Assembly (NCBI GenBank): GCA_904063045.1
Contig: CAJFCJ010000012.1
Location: 682,001 to 746,000, forward strand
DNA from: Dimorphilus gyrociliatus
Taxonomy: Eukaryota; Annelida; Polychaeta; Dinophilidae
Length of the DNA stretch: 64,000 bases
Direction: 5' to 3'
Positions 24,384 through 37,653 of this stretch are shown piece by piece. Each line of letters starts with the position of its first letter. Within the stretch, counting starts at the first letter, position 1. The notes under the pieces were generated by a model, which did no database searches, was not told the origin of the DNA, and saw only the letters and a program-made list of their open reading frames with translations. A program made the translations under genes and the position numbers.

Positions 24384-25490
24384 TTGCTGAAATATAAAAC
24401 TCTTACTGCGTTTTCATGGAAATAAATAGCAATAACATAAATTTGTCTCTCTTTCTTTTATATTAAAGGCGTAGACTGATAAGTAAAGTGCAAAAACACC
24501 CCGTCAGTAGTATTTTTTTGTGTCATCTGCACTCTGACATGTTACTGATCAGTAGGAGGAGTATATGTGTATAATGTATATATGTTATTTATTTGTTAAT
24601 TTTATATAAAAGGTAGTATTAGGTTGGAAAAAAATAAAGGCCAATTGGGTAATCACTATTTGAAGGACAATGTACATTTTAAAAGTAAACACTGAATATA
24701 AAGAGTACTAGATATACAAGATAATATATTTATGTCCTGTACCTCCTATTATCTATGACAGGGGAAACTCTGTAATATGCTGCAAGACACGAATTAAACT
24801 GGATACAAAAGCTAATGGATTTCCAATGTCATTCCACCAGAGAATCTTGTTTGTCCATAAACATGTATATATATATAATATATATATATACTATAAAAGA
24901 AAATAAGATGGTCAAGCTTCTAGTAACACTATAGCATAAATACTAAATAGGTCAAACTTCTAATGGAACTATTTTTATATTAATATTTCTCAAGAAGTAA
25001 AGTTAATATTAGATATTTTTTTATAAGAAAATATTGAAATCAATACATAAGAATCTTACAATCTTTAAGAAAGAATACGATTAAGTGGTGTTTGACTTTG
25101 GTATTTATATACAAATAGTATACATGTATATATATATACTGTATATACACTATACAGTGTATAAATTTTATATATTGTTTATTTCTAAAGAGTAATTGTA
25201 ATATATTACATAGTTTACATCGATAGTCCTATTTTCTCCAATTTTTAGCCTAAGATTCTATACTCTAAATGTGTGTACTCTTAAAAGTGTTTTATAAAAA
25301 TATAAGGAAATATATTCATAACATTTTGCGTTGTCACTGTACTCACCTCATGATTTTAAACTTTTCCTAAGGAAATTTCGCAATAGTACTGATAATTTCG
25401 AAACTAAATTTTCTATCTGCTGTCACAAACCGATCAGTTGTTGGCTAGCAAGAGTGTACTATTAACATCTTGAACTAGATCAAATTAAAA
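24384..25490. other. Intergenic spacer between GST copies 2 and 3
   Basis: About 1.1 kb of AT-rich DNA with a polyadenylation signal near its start and TA-rich runs near 24868-24895 and 25120-25150, the latter containing TACTGTATA and TATACAGT words. No coding sequence is seen. Confidence 0.6.
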
Positions 25491-26733
25491 ATGGCACCTA
25501 CTTTAGGTTACTGGAACATTAAAGGAGTATGTTAATAACTATAAATCTATTACGACTTTTTGTTATGTTGTTCTTACAAAAAAATGATGAATACATGATT
25601 AATGTATAAAGAATATAGATTTAACTTTCTTGAAAAATTGTCTATAGCCTTTCAAATTCCACCATTTAACGAGTTATATATCATTCTTTCAGTTGGCTCA
25701 ACAGATAAGGCTTCTCTTGAAGTACTGCAATGTTGAATTTGAAGATAAAGTCTACGATTTCGGACCAGGTAAGGATTGAAACGATAGAATAATCTTTTAT
25801 GTTTAATTTAATAATTTTTTTATCAAATCTTTCAAGGTCCTGATCGCTACAGCGAGAACTGGTTAAAGGACAAATTCAATCTTGGTTTAGATTTTCCAAA
25901 TGTAATTAAAATACCAAAATTAATAGATGTTATCCCAATTCTTCATCCAAAAATAACCTAGTTTTAATATCTTCAGTTGCCTTATTACATAGATGGAGAC
26001 GTTAAGCTTACACAGAGTAAAGCTATCATGGCATATATTGCAAAAAAGTATGGTCTTTGTAAGTTGCAAGTTTATATTATTACCTAATTAGGAGCTATAA
26101 TTGTATATGTTGTTGTTTTTCCTTTCAAAGTTGGTAAAACACCTGAAGAAGAAGTAAAGGTTTACTTTTTGATGGATGAAATAGCTGACTTTAATATTGA
26201 CTTTATAAAGATTGGTTATGTTGCAACCGATGATGATAACTACGTAAATAATATTACTTGTAGTATACATTTTCTTATATACTAAAACAATGTTACGTCG
26301 ATTATAGCAAAAGATGATAAAAGAGTACCTGAGTAATTTAGATAGTAAACTGGAAAAATACGAAAAGTATCTATCAAAGAATGAATCTGGAAAATGGCTA
26401 TTAGGAGAAAATGTAAATATTCATTTAATAAATTAGAATATTTAATTAATTATTAAAACTTAGATTTCCTGCCCCGACTTTAACATGTACGAAGTCCTAG
26501 ATAAACATAGATTTTTGAAGGCAGATGTTTTGGATAATTTCCCAACATTAAATGCTTATATGGCTAACTTTGAGGTAAATAATCTATTTAATTTTTATTT
26601 TAGGAATGACCTAATTAATTTAAACATTATTTTTTAACATTACTAGAATATACCGAGCATCAAAGAGTATATGAGCAGTAAAGAGTTTATAAAATGGCCA
26701 TTATGTGGACCCATGTCTAAATTTGGCAGCTGA
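25491..26733 (+). CDS. Mu-class glutathione S-transferase, copy 3
   Basis: Third tandem copy, about 218 aa. Exons: 25491-25526, 25693-25768, 25837-25901, 25977-26058, 26131-26243, 26308-26412, 26464-26574, 26647-26733. It starts [12 protein letters not shown] with Tyr7, then [45 protein letters not shown], and ends MSKFGS. Segments such as YCN(I/V)EFEDK and [14 protein letters not shown] are shared with copy 2, so these two are the younger pair. The CGP seen in copies 1 and 2 (YECGP) is FGP here (YDFGP). Exon 6 is one codon shorter than in copy 2. Isozyme differences in substrate range are likely but cannot be read from sequence. Confidence 0.94.
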
Positions 26734-27279
26734 TAAGTGAATAAGGAGAGAAAAAATGTTAATTGGGACAAAGAGTTCAAAAAATTAATATTAGATATGC
26801 TCTTAAAAATACAATACTATTCACAATGAAAGCATCTTTGTGTTAACAATACAAAATATAAAAACAGCTAGTTAATCCTAGTGTAAAATGATATAGATTT
26901 ACCTGTTTAAATAATTTTATTTTTTTCTATTAGATTTCAAACAATAACGAAAATTCAAATAGCCTATTTATATCTCAGCACAAATAATAGATGTACCAAA
27001 GCATGTAGTACTGTAAATTGAGAGAAAAGGTAGCAATAATAATAAAGCAAGCAATTCATTCAGTATTAGTGACTATTGAAAATTACTCTCTTATTTTTTC
27101 GTTACATTTTTAAAGTTATTCAACGATTTTACAGAATCAGCTTTAATAACATATTATTAGTATTTCACAAATATTTTGGCTTTTATCATGTAAGAATTGC
27201 AAAATATACGTAAGATAATATTAATACGCTTTTAAATAATATATAAGTATATACTGTATAGGATATAAATTTATACTAG

Positions 27280-27313
<34 letters not shown>

Positions 27314-28760
27314 TTTTAGGCTAAATCGATTTTTTTTAGAGGATGAAATCAATAAATATGTTTTGGTATCTGTCTGTGTAACTTAAGTGCTACCGTTATC
27401 TGCTCTAATCTACTCTATTGAATATTTTAAGGAGGTTGCTGTTTTTGTTATATTTTTTTTCTGGTTAACTATTAAAGGCAAAAACGAATTATTAAAATAA
27501 TAGATCTCTCTTTCCTTTCAGTAAAAATTTAATTATAATATAAAATTTCTATTCCTATCGGCCATCCTCTTTGTCATCTGTCCTATCTTTCAAGTATAGG
27601 ACTAAAGATAATTTACTGTACTATAAAATAAAAGAAACAAATACAATTGAATAGATTTCGTACGAGAAAAAATATCAAACTATTCTTTATTCTGTATATA
27701 TTAGTATAGACAGTATATTTCAGGGTTCAACTCTTGTCATTTGTATCAATTGTGCAAATACAAATCTTGTTGATTTTCCATTTGAAAAACGGCCAAAATC
27801 TAGATATATCGAGATTTTAAAGTGAACAATTTATCAAATAAGTTAGGTCTAACCGATTTCCGGAGACATGCATTCTCAATTCACAGCTCTCTAGTTGTAT
27901 TTATCTCTTCAATCCTATCACCCCACCCTTTCTTCATTCAGCCTTTATCTTTTTATACGTTGTTTATTTTGTAAATACTATTGTGAAAAAAAAATGGGAG
28001 GACGAGCAAAGTTGGATAAAAATGGAAGGTGGAAAAAAAAGACCCTATATACAGTATATAATCTTATTTTGATTGATTAACATTTATAAAATTTGAATTT
28101 AAAGGAAGTAATAAAAGAATTTCACAACTTTAAAGGTATGTTTATTAGCTCAAAGACAGCAAGTAACAATGGTGTATTATATTTATTTATATTTACTTTT
28201 AAATAACTCTATTCTGGAATGAAAATATGACATTTATTCACCTCATTTCTCTTGGGAAAAAAGATAAACGTTGTTTTTATACAAAAAGAAATTATTAACT
28301 TACCAAATTAGTCTAATATATTTAAATAAAAATAAAACATTAATTTCAATTGTATAAAAAGCATGGACAGAACGCCAATATGCTATAGAAATTTTGTACT
28401 AGTAACAAACTACACCGAAGTGTCTGTAGTAGTATTAATAATAATATATATATATAAATATACATATATATAAATCAAGGTATGTATATATATATATATG
28501 TATACTGTATAATAAATAATTATAGTTGAGTGTCTATGCATATAAAATGTACATATTCAGTATATATACATACATATTTATATGTATATGCAATTATTAT
28601 GTATATATATATATAGGAAATGTTGTATATAAAAGTCATATGGATAGTTTATAGAAATTTCTGTAATAAATTTAGCCCTCAGTCTGTTTAATAGTTTTGC
28701 ATAAAGGAGACAAAAGCACCAAAATTATTCTCTTTATGAAATCATTTATGATATAAAGCT
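26734..28760. other. Intergenic region between GST copy 3 and neurabin 3' end
   Basis: About 2 kb, AT-rich, with TA runs (27282-27311 and 28442-28500) and repeated TACTGTATA/TATACAGTA words at 27252, 28048 and 28503. No supported gene. The region contains the 3' flanks of two convergent genes. Confidence 0.6.
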
Positions 28761-29636
28761 TTACAGTTTCAAGAACTTTTTCTTTCCAGTCCCTGCACTA
28801 GCCTTAATCTTCTCTCTAGCTTTTCGCTCTTTTTCTTCTCTTTTTCTCTCCTTTTCAACCATATTCTTTAATTCTTTTAGTTTCTTTTTCAATATGTCAC
28901 GTTCTTTTGTCATCGACCCGCAGAATGTCTTTTAGGGAAGTTGATCAAGGTTAATCTAGTTTACTGTATGTGATTAGGAAAAGACTTACTTTTAATCTAT
29001 TGCTATCCATGCCGAGAAGAGTTTCACCATCGATTTTTTCATCTTTAGCCGCTTCGCAAAAGCATTTCAAGTTATTCTTTTCTAACCAACAGCAAACTTG
29101 CGGAACCATCCAAACTATTGGGGACTCCAAAAGTATGGGTTTATCGGCTTTTTGTCGAATTAAAAACGAATAAAATTAATATGTCGAGAAGTTACTAATG
29201 ATCATATTTACCACTTGATAACTCAGAGCCATCCGTCAACAGCCTTTCTCTTTTCTCCGGTTCTAGTTCTTTGAGCGGGCGTTCATTTGTACTTTCAGAA
29301 GTGTGAGTCACGCTTATTAGAACTATTCCACCATTATCTTCCGAGTTATCTAAAGGGAATGTTGCCACTTCACCGCTGTTGGATATCACACTGTTTGGTT
29401 CATAAGACGCGTGAGAAGCAACTGATGAGGTTTCTGACGAATCCCTATCATCGGGGATAGTAAAAAATACGTATAAAATCAACTGCTTAATCAAAAAATC
29501 TTGCTAAGTGATAGTTACGACAATTGAATTATAGTATTAGTAAAAAATAGTAGAGTGAAATTCTTAGAAGATGCTTGATTAAATATAAATAACAGTAATA
29601 AAAAGGAAAATAGTGGGTAAATTATACATATACATT

Positions 29637-29670
<34 letters not shown>

Positions 29671-32600
29671 GATGTTAAAGTTAGATTATCAACACCAACC
29701 AATAATCGACGGATTCCTCTACTGATTGTACAACATCACGCTGTCTTCGAGGAGGAACTTCGGGTCTAATCATGATAGATAAGAAGAAAAGGTAAGGAAT
29801 CAGAGGGTTAGTGAGTTTTTGTTATTAAAAGCAAAGCTTGACGAAAAGTGGGAGAAAAGTGACTGAAACATATCTTACCTATAATCCTCGAATTCAGGTT
29901 CCGATTTAACTTGAGCAGGCAATTTACTGGGAGGTTTTCTATTCGCTAGGCTACTTTTTCCTTTTATTAAATTGACTCTATCCTTGGAGGCAGTCGTATC
30001 TAAAAGATGGTCAGTTGTTGGTACATCAAAATTCGGTAGGCTATTACCATTTCTCTGGTCTACAGCTAAAAAGGATTGCGTAGAAAGGGATATTTGTAAA
30101 TGCTTGATAAAAAATAAAGGAAAACATTCCTCTCACAAAACAATAATATAGGAAAGGGAATACGATAACAAATATAATATTTAGAAAAACAAAGGAAACA
30201 ATCATTCAATAGAATCTATAAAATATTCCTACCGTCTTCGGCTCCTAACGATATCCCTGAATTCTTTAATTTTTCTTCTAACGTTTTTATGTATTGCTGT
30301 TGGGCTTCTTCCCTTTTAGCCATTTTTCTTATTGTCTCATTCGCTTCTTCGAACCGTGAATCGGCTTTTTTACAGTCAATTTCCATGTGCTGTTGCATTT
30401 CTGCTAATTTCTCTTTGGAGCCTTTCATTATGGACTGATAGTTAGATATGTCTGATTGAACTGCTTGTAAAGCTCTCTCGCTATCCCTCAGTTTCGCGCC
30501 CATTTCTTCACATCTGTTCATTGAATTAAACTTATTGGAAATCCCATAGGAGAAGAGAATATTTTAAGCATACAAAATAGAAAATAGAATAAAGTTAACC
30601 TCTTCTCGTATTGCTTTTTTTGTTTTTCAACATTCTCTAACACTATAACTCTTGCACGTAATTTTGCTAGTTCAGCTTCAATAGCTGCATTTTTATATTG
30701 AGCATCTTTCAATTTAATAAATAACTCTTCTCTAGTTGGCATTTCAGGAGTTTCCGGTGAAGCATCCTCTGACGACGGTAATTGCGTTCGTAATTCCTTT
30801 TCAGTTCTTTCTAGCTCCGAATCCTGTTGTTTTAACACTTCTTGTTTCTTTCTAACCTCTTCTAGTTCTTTTCGCTCAGTTTTTGCTTTGTCTTTCTCAA
30901 CAGACTGTCGAATTAGCTTCATCACCTGTGTTTATTAATACATTACTCTATTCACCAGTCACAACAATATTGAAAAGTTTTCTAACCTCGCTATTTTCTC
31001 TATCACGTTCGCGGCCTATTTGGAAGACAACTTTACCAGAAGTGCCTCTGAGAACTTCAGCGGCGTAAACTTGAGTCACACCTAGCAAACTCTTTCCATC
31101 TACTTCAATTATTTGATCTCCGACCTCAATACGGCCATCTTCCTCTGCAGCACCTCCAGGAGCCATTGTTTTAATAAAAATTCCCAATTTTTCCAATCCG
31201 GCATCAGCTCCTACTCCCATACCAATAATAGAGAGTCCGAGACCGGAAGCACCTACAAAAACAATAAATTTAAATTTGTTACCTTGTCAAGTAGTAATCT
31301 CACCTTTGTTTAGTTCAACAGGAAAGACATCCATTTTTTCAACCCGTTTTTCCAATTCCCACTCGGCACTGGCCGCCAAAGGATCCATTTCTTCATTCTT
31401 CCTATCATAATCTTCAGGAGGGTATGTTAAGAAAACTCTAATAGGGTCAGTGCTAAACTTGAGCTTTGAAGGGGGTTTGTAATCAATTAAATGCTCCTCT
31501 GGTTCCGATTCTTCAGGTAAACCAGTAATTTCATAAAATCCTAATTCATTTTCTCCATCATAATCATCGAAAGCATCGTCTCTTATTTCTTCATACTCGT
31601 CTGTTGTGTAATATTAGTAAATATAAAATTGAATAATATTGATAAGATAATATAGATAATATGAATTGTTATTGATATTTCTTTGAGCTAAATTGAGTAC
31701 TTACTATCATCCAGCACGCCACTGTCTTGAGTTGCGTCTGGCTTGGGAATTTCGGGTTCTTCTCTACCATCGGGACGTTCTCGTTGCTTTAATAAATCAT
31801 CAGGAGTTGGGTAAACATTTTCACTCTCCGTTGGCGATGAAATATCTTTTACTTTAGTTATTACTTGATTTACATAATTCACATCAGTGCTTTCTTCGGG
31901 ACTAAATCCATCAAGAGTCAATGTCTCTTTCGGTTGATCTCTCTCGTTTATTTGCGCAGCTTCTTCAACTGCCAGAGACAATTCCTCAAGTTTTTTGAGC
32001 GTAGCTGGCGAGCCGTGAGTCAAGTGTGTATCATCTACAATAGTGGATTCTTCCAAAGTATTTGGCGAGTCTTTAAAGTCGTCCTCCATTGTGTCCGACG
32101 AAGAATCGGGGACTTCGGTACGAGGAAGAGGGGGTGGGGAATCGCTTCTTTCAGCTATCTCTTCTCCAGCACCATCTTTTAGCACTTCTCTGGTTTTTTC
32201 ACGATTTTTTTTCCATTGTTGCAAAGAGTCAATATGATCGGTGGTAGTATCATTACCTATAAAACGGGATGGAACATTCCTAGGTGACGTAATTTTGGAG
32301 TCTTCGTGATTCCAATTCTTTTTTAGAGGTTTTTCTGGTTCTTCTCTTATTGCATTACTTGTTGAATTGGGTAGTGTTCCTTCAGAGCGTTTAGGGATGC
32401 CGCGTGAATGAAACGTCTCCAATGTCTCTTCATAAACTTGAGAGGGGGAATCACCGTGACCTTTATCATCAAATGACTTCCACGGTTTAGACGAGGACTG
32501 CGCCTTTTCTTTATGTAAATCATTGCTTTTGTACACCGGCGAATAATTTGTTTCAGGCATGTCGTCTTCGTGATGTTTAATCCAGCTGGCTTCTTTCTCA

Positions 32601-34889
32601 GCATACTGTGAAGTAAAATTTTTCTCTTTTTGCATGCTCTTTGATGGCTTTGGTATCATGTCTAACTGTTCGCCTCTCCATGATGTACGATTAGGTTTTG
32701 CATCTTTTTCTCTTTCCCAATTTTCTTCACTTACGGCCTTTTTAGATAGTCTATCCGAATGGCTTCTTTCCAAAGAAACTTTATCCCTTCTCAATTGACT
32801 ATCGCTCTTTCTTTCATTTCTAAGGCTAGGTGCTGTTTTTGAAGGACCCTGCGGCTGGCTCTTTCTTTCGAATTTTTCTAGAAGAGACTTTGTTGAGGGA
32901 ACGCTTGTTTCGTCGACTAGATCCCTAGTCAAATCACTTTCGGATCTGGAAAGATTTCTATCACGATAATTACTCCCTCGAAAGCTACTTTCTTCTGGAA
33001 AAACATCCAAAGGCATAGAGTTTATATTTTCAGTTGAGGCAGCTTTAAGAATATTTTTAACATCGTCCGTGCTATCGGCCGAGGATCGCCTCTCCCTCTG
33101 ACTGTAGACTGGACTACTAGTTGAAAAGGATTTCTTAGCCCCTTTCTTCTTTGATGGCAAGGCATTTTCTTGTTCCAGCCGTTCAAAAATAGCCCTTGTT
33201 ACCTGAATATTAAACGAATACAATCAAATCTTGTTCAAGGACTTTAGTACGACCATAAAAAGTAAAAACTACATTTTTTATTGACAATTTACGAAGATAG
33301 ATATATCTTTAGGTTCATTTATATAAAAAAAAGCATTTAAAATTTACGACCTCCCTAATAGACTATTGTTAGTTTCAAGAAGACTTTACACTGTTTATTA
33401 GGAGGAATATACAAAAAAAAAACGAAGAAGCTAAGAACTACCAAAACCTTAAGTCAATAATAATAGTGTCTATTTGATCTTTCTGTTAACTTATCAATGC
33501 AGTCCTATATTGGTGTTCTATTACATTTTCGTGATATTTCTTTATCAAAATATATCAGTATGTAGCTATAATATTATAGCATGTTTAAGATTATTTAAAT
33601 GTTAACCATATAAAATTCGATATACATAAAGCAAAAATATAAAATGTAATTTTTTTAAGTTATAAAGGGAAAAATGATTATTGAATATTAACTCTTGAAA
33701 TTGTCTTGGTTTTCTCTTTGTTCTCGTTTTGTTCTTTTAAAAATTTTATATTAATATTGCAGTTGAATTAAAAAATTCTTTTTAATCTTGTCATTTAATC
33801 TTCTTACGTAGGCGTTATTTTTTTAAGAGTACACTTCTTATACATTATGTATATAGATATACACATATCTGCATATACTGCAGCCAATAGAGGCTCTTAA
33901 CAACTGTTAAGATATAAACAGTTCATTTTCTGTGTATGGCTTTTGCAAAACATTCGCAAATAAATATATATATTTATATATATAAGGATAATATCTTTTA
34001 GACCGGATATTACATTGCTTAACAAATAATACTAATATATATATATATATAAAATATATATATAATAACAATAAATAGTAAATGAAAGGAGGGAAGAGGA
34101 AAATTTAAAAAGACCAATTTTTTTTTGCCTTTCAAATATCAGTTCTTATGTTGTTAGGCAAACGATTATTCTGAATTTACAAGAGTAAACTTAGTCCTAT
34201 AATTCATATTTTGTTCTTTTTTTTTTTAAAAAAAAGAGAAATATAAAAGGAGCATATTTTCAATGGAAAACCTTACATATTACTATGTAAATAGGTTGGA
34301 AAACAAACGTTTATAACTTGAAATGATATAAATTTATATAAATATAGAGACAGAACGAGAGAAAGAGAGAGATTTCTACAATTGATTGATGAAAGAGAAA
34401 AAATATCTTAAGACCTTTAAATAACATACAATATGAACTTGAAAGCATAAATAGAACTCAATTGAATAAGTCGTAAATAGTTCCTTTTGCAGGTGAAATT
34501 TAGACCATAAATATAAATATATGAGTATTAAACTTCTGGAAAAGTTCTAAATTTTTACTAGTAGCTAATCTTTTATCGCATTTAATAACTTAATGGTGAT
34601 TATATTTTTTGTGACCACCTGTGTATGACACAGCTGGTTTACTAACAAAGTTAACATAGGACTTTATTTTTATATATATTATACATGTATACATATACTA
34701 TCAACTTTGAGTAACTTATTGTGAGTTAAATAAACAAACCTGAAATCTTTCCACATGATTCGTAGTATTAAAGTACTTTTCGGGATCTTCTTGATAAACC
34801 TGTCTGACACGGGTTAAGCTTGTTTCGTCTGGATTCTTTTTCTCTTTTTTCCAATGCGAAGGTCCACCATAAGATTTATACACAGCCAT
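28761..34889 (-). CDS. PPP1R9: Neurabin/spinophilin (PP1 regulatory subunit 9) with SAM domain
   Basis: Scaffold that targets protein phosphatase 1 to actin-rich cortex and synapses. Eleven minus-strand exons join in frame to about 1209 aa: 34740-34889, 31705-33202, 31304-31600, 30987-31252, 30600-30925, 30233-30513, 29879-30065, 29700-29765, 29212-29444, 28990-29147, 28761-28928. A disordered charged N-terminal half (one 1.5-kb exon) is followed by the PP1-docking motif KLKF at about residues 595-598 within [16 protein letters not shown], which matches the neurabin family. Next come the conserved [18 protein letters not shown] block, a PDZ domain ([20 protein letters not shown] to VVFQIGRER), coiled coil, and a C-terminal SAM domain ([16 protein letters not shown]) running into the basic helix [20 protein letters not shown]. 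The SAM domain makes it neurabin-1-like rather than vertebrate spinophilin-like. Intron 1 is 1.5 kb, long for this window. The ATG at 34889 opens a conserved-looking start, [15 protein letters not shown]. Confidence 0.93.
29640..29665. repeat. (AT)n microsatellite in a neurabin intron
   Basis: A perfect AT run of about 26 nt inside the intron between the exons ending at 29700 and starting at 29444 (minus-strand order). Confidence 0.9.
33203..34739 (-). other. Long first intron of neurabin
   Basis: At about 1.5 kb this is much longer than the 50-80-nt introns that dominate the window. It contains TA-rich stretches (33960-33985, 34031-34065) and no supported gene on either strand. First introns of this length often hold regulatory elements or alternative first exons; none could be pinned down here. 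Confidence 0.6.
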
Positions 34890-35525
34890 TTATATTAAAA
34901 AAATAAATATTTTGGCCAGTCCCCAGATAATTTTTTACGTTTTCTTTTTTTGGTAATTCCTTATTTATATTGTTTTCTTTTTTACGTAGAAAGTTTCACT
35001 ATTGTCAATTAAATCCAATTTTGCTGTGCTTATATCCAATTAACAATTTTCCATAAGTTAATGAGCATTCTTTTCATGTAGAATATTTTGGAATGTCAAT
35101 ATCCGTCAATTGACCTGATAAGATGAAATTTTTGTACATATTAATAATAATGTATGAAGAAAACGCCTTTACCGCTATGACTAACCGATGATTGCGGATC
35201 TGAAGGCGTCTAAAATTGAAGAAGCTCCAGCCGAGCACATAAATATAATATCTTTAGAAAATTTTGGGCGTGTATTATCAGGTTAAGTTATTCCGGACGA
35301 TAAAAATAGGTAATAAAACGTATGCCTTACCTGATACCATTTTAATCAATAAAGGTCAAGGTCGTTTTGCGTAGTGGCATCTTGCGGCTTGAAGAAGTTA
35401 TTATAGTGTCATCTAGCGGCCATATAAACTAATAAAAATACGTATTTTTCGCTAAAGTATGTCAAATGAAGAATACATTGGAAAAAAAAACGAACATCTT
35501 ATTTTTATTTATATTTTTCCTTTTT
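34890..35525. promoter_or_regulatory. Neurabin upstream region with paired CTCF-like words
   Basis: This is the space between the neurabin start codon and the stop codon of the glycine transporter, both on the minus strand. It holds two near-identical 17-mers, TAGTGGCATCTTGCGGC (35372-35388) and TAGTGTCATCTAGCGGC (35404-35420), 32 nt apart start to start. The reverse complement of the second, GCCGCTAGATGACAC, resembles the CTCF core. The region should contain the neurabin promoter. Confidence 0.45.
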
Positions 35526-37653
35526 TTAAAGTTTATTAGATGACACTGACGTAACGTCACAAACAGATGACGATTTTATGAAATTTTCAACTTTAATATC
35601 AGTATCATCATCCAAATCTTCGCCACTAAATTTCCCATTAGCCTCAATACATTTCCTCTGACATGTTCCAATAATTGAATCTTTATCAGTAAAGTTAATC
35701 TCTATTACTCTTGGTTTAAATTCAATTTCTCTATTAGCCGGCTTCCAATTTTCTCTTGGATTAAGTAAGAATTGAATTGTTTTTAGCAATGATTTGTGAT
35801 ATTTATAACTTATAGATAGTTTATAAAATGCAATAGCTGGAATGAAAGATACTGGAAAGAATGTTATGCATAATCCAATGATATTAGCCCAATTTGGGAA
35901 AGGATGTTGTTCGTAACTTGACCCTTTATATTGATAAAAGGAAAAGAAGACTATACCAATAATTAGAAATGGAGTTCCGGCTAACCACAAACTTCTAAAC
36001 CACAAGTTTGGCCTTTTACCTAACATTTCTGATATATTATCAGAAAATCTTTTAATACCATAGATCCAACTTATGGTAATAATTTCAAAGAAACCTATGA
36101 ATAACACCGAGAAAGATGCACTATAATCGTCGAATAATTGTAAAACGTACATTCCACCCCTCGTAGTCATTGGTAGGCCTAATAGAAAAAGTACAAAGCA
36201 AATACTAGCCATTAAATACATAGGCTTTTTTCCGGTTCTTAAGGTTTCAGGATATATATCTAAAATTGTAGTATGTACTGTAGTAACAACAGAAAATTGT
36301 GTCCCCAATCCTAATGTTAATAGCATTAGAAAGAAGATAAGAGACCATAGAGATGATACAGGTAAACTGGCTATTACTTCTGGATAAGCTATAAAAGCAA
36401 GGCCACTTCCATGAACTGCAACTTTAGAGACTTCTGTTCCCATTTCATGGGCCATATAGCCAATTGATCCAAATACGACGAATCCGGCTGAAAAATTGTA
36501 TTACTTTTTGTTTGAGCCAGAGGATTATTATTCTAACTACCTAAGACGAACCTATAAAGGATGTCAAACAATTTCCAATTGATATTATAATTGCATCTTT
36601 GTAACAATTATTATTAAATTTGTTATAGGATGCCAAGGTAATTAACCCTCCCCAGCAGGGGGATAAGGAAAAAAAAATTTGAACAGCTGCGTCACCCCAT
36701 ACCTTTGCACCCTTCAATATCGAAAAATCAGGTTTTATATAGAATTCAACGCCTTTAATACTTCCCTCCAAAGTAGCTACTCGAATACCCATTATTAAAA
36801 TAACAAAGTAAGGAAATAGGGCCGTAAAATAGGCCACCTTTCCTTGAGATTTTACACCTTTTAACAGGCATATACAAACCAGAAACCACGAGAGAAATAA
36901 ACATCCTAACTGTTTCCATTTTATGGCTCCGAGATTTCCTATACCATCCGAAATGTCAAGTGCGTGTCCGTGAAAATATTCATAGCTGGGCAGATTCAGA
37001 TAAGAAGTGTCAGTAAAATTGGATGAAGAGTATAAATTATATGCTAGTCTCATATCTTCGCTATATAAAGTTATATTATTCCTTGCCCCGTTAAAACAGG
37101 TTCTGTTGAACCAAAAACCCTGATTATCTGTACAGTTTTTTTGGTTTTCTACATCGTCTAGACCACTACATCTTCCTGTATTCCATTCATGGCCGCAACC
37201 TCTCCAAGGAACATCCTTCCCTAGAGAAGCGAATAAATAGAAAATCGTCCAAGCTACGATCATATTGTAATAGATTCCCACAAGAAAAGATACAAAAAAC
37301 ATTCCCCAACCGATTCCCTCCATTAGTGGACATATTTTCCAAATAGAAATGATACCCTCGCTTGCATACTGACCAAAAGACATTTCAAGAAAGACTAAAG
37401 GCATTCCCGCCAATAGTAAAATAATCGTATAAGGTATTAGGAAAGCCCCTCCTCCGTTTGAATAACATCTGTACGGGAATCTCCACAAATTTCCGAGGCC
37501 TACTGCATAGCTGAGACAGCTAAAGATAAATTCTAATTTCCCGCCCCATTCCTCTCGTATTACGGTCCCTGATTCCTTGGCTATCTGTCTATGCTCTGCC
37601 GTTTTCATAGACTCTCTGCCGTTTTTTATGGTTTCGTTATAGCTCTCCGACAT
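35526..37653 (-). CDS. SLC6 sodium/chloride-dependent glycine-transporter-like protein
   Basis: Plasma-membrane symporter, likely taking up glycine with Na+ and Cl-. Two exons (36552-37653 and 35526-36487) give 687 aa with about 12 membrane segments. TM1 reads YAVGLGNLWRFPYRCYSNGG. The Gly in AVGLGN replaces the Asp of monoamine carriers, so this is an amino-acid-type member. The large loop 2 has a CGHEWNTGRC cysteine pair and several N-glycosylation sequons. TM6 and its surroundings (WGGLITLASYNKFNNNCY, then AGFVVFGSIGYMA) and TM8 (LGLGTQF in place of the usual LDSQF) follow glycine transporters closely. At the TM6 position where GlyT1 has Gly and GlyT2 has Ser, this protein has Ser (SLSPCWGG). 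The N-terminus and C-tail are short and hydrophilic. The intron splits codon GCC of AGFVV. The gene is divergent from DIP2, with 458 nt between the start codons. Confidence 0.92.

Noticed and set aside
24450-24560. Imperfect inverted repeats downstream of GST copy 2
   Set aside because: The arms are short and interrupted. They could be 3' untranslated hairpins but are not distinct enough to call.
32347-32604. 85-residue minus-strand open frame
   Set aside because: It overlaps the large neurabin exon in another frame and is a shadow of it.
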